Source: Balneolales bacterium (GTDB lineage: Bacteria; Bacteroidota; Rhodothermia; Balneolales; Balneolaceae). Taken from it: DNA of 8,284 nt. This document shows positions 5,669 to 8,284 of this stretch, one piece after another (position 1 is the first letter of the stretch; every line of letters starts with the position of its first letter). Location of the stretch: assembly GCA_022360375.1 (NCBI GenBank), contig JAKSCW010000261.1, forward strand, positions 1-8,284. Reading direction: 5' to 3'. The notes under the pieces are model-generated. The model was given only the letters and a program-made list of their open reading frames with translations. It was not told the origin of the DNA and did no database searches. The position numbers and the translations under genes are program-made.

Positions 5669-8023
5669 ATGAAGAAAAATCTGTTCATTTTATTAATTGG
5701 GATTTCGGGAATCTCTGTGTTGCAGGCCCAAACATTCCCATTTAGGACATACTCAATTGAGCATGGATTGAGTGAATCGGTAGTGAATGATATTATTCAA
5801 GATACCGAAGGATACATATGGATTGCCACCGGGTTTGGGCTCAATCGGTTTGATGGTGTGAATTTTGATGTGTATTTGGAAGACCATGGCCTGAATAACA
5901 GCAATATTTTCTCGGTATATCAGAGTAAGAATGAGACTCTGTGGATTGGCTCTGAAAATGGCATCAATTATATGAAAGAAGATAGTATCTACACCGATTC
6001 CTCGTTCATCGCTTTATCGAACAGTGTAGTAATAAGTATCTTTGAAGATTCTGAAGGTGGCATGTGGTTTGGAACAGACGGAGATGGGGTGTGGCATTTT
6101 CTTGAAGGAACTGATCCAATACTGTATACAACTGCAAATGGGTTCCGCAATTCTCAGGTAAGAGCAATTAAAGAAACATGGGATGGAGATATCTGGTTTG
6201 CGACGAGGGATGGCGTTACGGTTCTTTCAAATGGAAATATCAGCACCTATACCACAGACGATGGGCTCCCCGAAAACAGAACACGAGATATTCTTATCGA
6301 TAACGATAGTACAATTTGGATAGCTACGAGAAATGGATTATCAAAATTCACTGGGCAAGGTTTTGAAAATTATGGAATTGAACATGGAATACGAGATCCC
6401 AAAATACATACATTATCTCTCGCAAGGGACGGGAGTATCTGGGCAGGCACAGAAGGAGGGGTAAGCCAGTTAAAGGAGAAGAGATTCAGAAATTTTTCAA
6501 CGCAGGAAGGCTTAACTAATAACATTGTATATTCATCATTGGCTGATCGCGAAGGCAATATTTGGTTTGGTACGTTTGCGGGCGGTATGAGTCTTTTCCT
6601 CGGGGCCTATCTTGAGAACTATAGCACGGATAATGGCTTACCAAACAACCTGGTTACCAGCTTTGCTGAACTTGAAAATGGGGAGATTTGGATATCTACG
6701 TATGGTGGGGGATTAATTTCCTACACAGATGGAGAATTGCGCTACCTGTATTCTCAGCATGGGCTATTGGATAACAGGGTGTACCATTTATCCAGAGCCT
6801 CAGAGAACAGGATGTGGATAGGAATGAGAGATGGCCTGGGTTTTTACCAAAACGGGGAAGTTAATTCGTTGAGTGCAGAAGAATTTCCATTTCGAAAAGT
6901 GAGGCATGTAAACGAATCCGAAGATGGTACTTTGTGGGTTAGTACTTACGATGAGGGGATGATCCATTTTACCGGGGATGGGTTCACGCAATATACAACG
7001 GAAGAGGGGTTAACGAATAATACAGTAGTAAGTTCAGTATTCGACGATGAAGGAAGCTTATGGATGGCTACCTATGGAGGGGTTGCCAAAATGGAGGGAG
7101 ATTCGATACGTGTTTTTAGTCTTCAGGATGGATTACCGAATAACCGGGTCATGTCCATAATTAAGGATCATAGCGGAACTATTTGGGTTTCAACCTACGA
7201 CGGCGTGGCTTGGTTTGATGGAGTTCAATTTGTAGATATCAGAGAAGAAGATGGGTTACCGGGAAGGGTATGTTTCTTTATCGGACAAGATCAGGAAGGT
7301 ATTTATTGGGTTGGTACCAATAAGGGGGTTGCCCGGTTAGATATCCAGAAATTCTACAATTCAGACCGTACCATAAGTGAACAAGGCATTCAAATCATTA
7401 ATCGGGAGCATGGTTTAATAGGTGATGAGACCAACCTTGGTGCTTACTTTGAAGATTCAAGCGGTGACTTATGGTTTGGTACCATAGATGGGTTAAGCAA
7501 ATTTACCTCATCAGAATATAGAGGAAATGATGCCGCTCCAATCGTACAATTTCTGGGTTTTAGTGCTTCCGGAAGGGATTATGAAGATGTTCAGAGCATC
7601 GAATTAGAACATGATAGAAACTATATCCAGATCAATTTTTCGGCCATAAATTTTACGTCTCCAAATCAGATTATTTATGAATACCGAATGAGGGGAATTG
7701 ATCCTGTGTGGCAGCGAACCACCGACCGGTTTGTGAAATATCCTTCACTACCCCCAGGGGATTACAAATTTAGAGTTCGGGCTATTAATTCAAGTGGTAT
7801 TTGGAGCGAAGAACAGGCGATCATGGAATTTGTAATTACACCACCTTATTGGCAAACCTGGTGGTTTTTAAGTGCAGTTATTTTGTCGGTAGTTGGTATT
7901 ATATATCTATTTTACAGAAACAGGAAGTTTATTTTCCATTTTCAGTTCCTCAAAATCATATTCTACACTAAAGTTCTGAGGTTCAAGCACCTTCAAAACA
8001 TAGTCTTGCATTCGATCTGTTAA
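5669..8023 (+). CDS. Two-propeller Y_Y_Y sensor (histidine kinase N-terminal part), broken at its 3' end
   Basis: This is the sensor half of a membrane histidine kinase. I start it at ATG 5669 because MKKNLFILLIGISGISVLQA is a clean signal peptide with likely cleavage after Ala20; the TTG at 5651 would add six polar residues in front. Fourteen Reg_prop-type repeats follow, each with a W-hydrophobic-x-T/S core. Their Trp residues are at 51, 92, 133, 176, 217, 258, 299, 341, 383, 423, 465, 506, 547 and 602, mostly 41-42 apart. This suggests two seven-bladed propellers, as in Bacteroides hybrid two-component sensors. A Y_Y_Y domain follows (about 650-722, with YEYRMRGIDPVW and YPSLPPGDYKFRVRAIN), then one transmembrane helix (about 730-748). 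Residue 751 (base 7921) is the last legitimate one. The final 33 residues come from the antisense of kinase sequence and are not real protein. The intact gene should continue YKIMKMVDIERMR into the kinase fragment seen on the minus strand. The ligand is unknown; in related families it is often an oligosaccharide. Confidence 0.93.
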   Translation: MKKNLFILLIGISGISVLQAQTFPFRTYSIEHGLSESVVNDIIQDTEGYIWIATGFGLNRFDGVNFDVYLEDHGLNNSNIFSVYQSKNETLWIGSENGINYMKEDSIYTDSSFIALSNSVVISIFEDSEGGMWFGTDGDGVWHFLEGTDPILYTTANGFRNSQVRAIKETWDGDIWFATRDGVTVLSNGNISTYTTDDGLPENRTRDILIDNDSTIWIATRNGLSKFTGQGFENYGIEHGIRDPKIHTLSLARDGSIWAGTEGGVSQLKEKRFRNFSTQEGLTNNIVYSSLADREGNIWFGTFAGGMSLFLGAYLENYSTDNGLPNNLVTSFAELENGEIWISTYGGGLISYTDGELRYLYSQHGLLDNRVYHLSRASENRMWIGMRDGLGFYQNGEVNSLSAEEFPFRKVRHVNESEDGTLWVSTYDEGMIHFTGDGFTQYTTEEGLTNNTVVSSVFDDEGSLWMATYGGVAKMEGDSIRVFSLQDGLPNNRVMSIIKDHSGTIWVSTYDGVAWFDGVQFVDIREEDGLPGRVCFFIGQDQEGIYWVGTNKGVARLDIQKFYNSDRTISEQGIQIINREHGLIGDETNLGAYFEDSSGDLWFGTIDGLSKFTSSEYRGNDAAPIVQFLGFSASGRDYEDVQSIELEHDRNYIQINFSAINFTSPNQIIYEYRMRGIDPVWQRTTDRFVKYPSLPPGDYKFRVRAINSSGIWSEEQAIMEFVITPPYWQTWWFLSAVILSVVGIIYLFYRNRKFIFHFQFLKIIFYTKVLRFKHLQNIVLHSIC
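7904..7921 (+). repeat. Left arm of an 18-bp perfect inverted repeat
   Basis: TATCTATTTTACAGAAAC is the exact reverse complement of 8267-8284. It encodes the membrane-exit residues of the sensor (LFYRN and the preceding codon) and also supplies the TAG stop (7907-7909) of the backwards kinase frame. It marks the point where the plus-strand sensor frame stops being meaningful. Confidence 0.95.
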
Positions 8024-8284
8024 GTCTCCGAGAGTATCATTCCGGGCATCTATCGACCAAACAATATCATCTAAGCTGGTAACAATTTTTCTACACTGTT
8101 TACCAATTTGTTCCAGCGATTGTTTAAAAGAGGAATCAACATTACTTGCTTGCAGAAAGTCGGATTGAAGTGCAATTTCGGTTAAACTGGCCCCTACATC
8201 ATCATGTAAATCACTGGCTATTCGAACACGCATTCTTTCGATATCCACCATTTTCATGATTTTATAGTTTCTGTAAAATAGATA
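7907..8284 (-). CDS. Histidine kinase dimerisation/phosphoacceptor fragment (HisKA_3), inverted piece of the sensor gene
   Basis: This minus-strand frame is open from the window edge (8284) to TAG at 7907-7909. It begins YLFYRNYKIMKMVDIERMR, so its first six residues equal the last six legitimate residues of the plus-strand sensor. The core RIASDLHDDVGASLTEIALQ (frame bases about 8221-8162) is the HisKA_3 phosphoacceptor motif, with His in codon 8206-8204. SLDDIVWSIDARNDTLGDL follows, as in NarL-partner kinases. The frame ends KMENKLPVSVK, just where the ATP-binding HATPase domain should begin, so it is inactive as shown. An internal ATG at 8257 would give 116 residues, but that is an artefactual start: the reading frame continues upstream into membrane-helix sequence. 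I interpret it as the natural C-terminal continuation of the sensor gene, shown in reverse by an inversion or fold-back event. A partner LuxR-type response regulator would be expected but is not in the window. Confidence 0.9.
   Translation of the reverse strand, partial: YLFYRNYKIMKMVDIERMRVRIASDLHDDVGASLTEIALQSDFLQASNVDSSFKQSLEQIGKQCRKIVTSLDDIVWSIDARNDTLGDLTDRMQDYVLKVLEPQNFSVEYDFEELKMENKLPVSVK
8267..8284 (-). repeat. Right arm of an 18-bp perfect inverted repeat, reaching the window edge
   Basis: GTTTCTGTAAAATAGATA is the reverse complement of 7904-7921. Identity stops on the inner side (TATAAA against AGGAAG) but has not ended on the outer side when the sequence stops, so the true repeat may be longer. 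The unique segment between the arms is 345 bases (7922-8266). Confidence 0.95.

Noticed and set aside
6370..6991. Two minus-strand open frames inside the propeller sensor gene
   Set aside because: Both lie opposite well-conserved propeller repeats and have no start context or domains.
5802..7500. Repetitive DNA or a tandem repeat array
   Set aside because: The periodicity of about 125 bases is only at protein level (propeller blades). The DNA copies have diverged, so it is neither a recent tandem duplication nor a CRISPR array.
7922..8023. Genuine C-terminal extension of the sensor protein on the plus strand
   Set aside because: These 33 codons are exactly antisense to kinase coding sequence and rich in Phe, Ile, Lys and His. 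They exist only because of the inverted junction.
7904..8284. Insertion sequence or integron with terminal inverted repeats
   Set aside because: The enclosed 345 bases encode part of the host sensor kinase, not a transposase, and no target-site duplication is visible.

Overview
The window looks like a chromosomal segment from a member of the Bacteroidota, possibly the Balneola/Rhodothermota side. This placement is inferred from gene content. It rests on a short primary-type sigma factor without region 1.1, a Tat-exported Gfo/Idh/MocA oxidoreductase, and a giant periplasmic two-propeller sensor of the kind typical of this group. Base composition looks uniform and moderately AT-rich, with no sign of insertion sequences, phage, tRNA, rRNA or CRISPR.

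Layout. At the left edge is a possible C-terminal tail of an unseen gene (2-124), followed by a sigma-70 factor on the plus strand (130-984). A perfect 10-bp hairpin separates it from the convergent oxidoreductase gene (1034-2125, minus). Upstream of that, also on the minus strand, are a methyl-accepting chemotaxis protein with its own intrinsic terminator (2287-4221), a possible 50-residue basic small protein (4280-4432), and an unusual protein that looks like two GNAT acyltransferase folds in tandem (4464-5591). A 77-bp divergent spacer leads to a plus-strand sensor gene (from 5669). It encodes a signal peptide, fourteen beta-propeller repeats, a Y_Y_Y domain and a transmembrane helix.

The striking feature is at the right end. 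The sensor should continue from its membrane helix into a histidine kinase. Instead the plus-strand frame breaks at 7921, and the expected kinase helices (HisKA_3 type, LHDDVG motif) appear on the opposite strand, reading back from the window edge. The junctions are marked by an 18-bp perfect inverted repeat (7904-7921 and 8267-8284). Read on the minus strand from 8284, the frame starts with the same six residues (YLFYRN) that end the legitimate plus-strand part, then runs on in frame into the kinase. The kinase fragment is therefore the natural continuation of the sensor, displayed backwards. The repeat runs to the last base of the window. A simple flip would place a TAG stop directly after the dimerisation domain. 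A fold-back (inverted-duplication chimera or assembly artefact) therefore explains the data better than a working DNA switch, although an invertible segment remains testable.

Functionally the window combines transcription initiation, chemotaxis and nutrient or extracellular sensing. No single operon-level pathway ties these genes together. The most coherent unit is the propeller sensor, which probably senses a ligand (often a carbohydrate in related families) and signals to an unseen response regulator.
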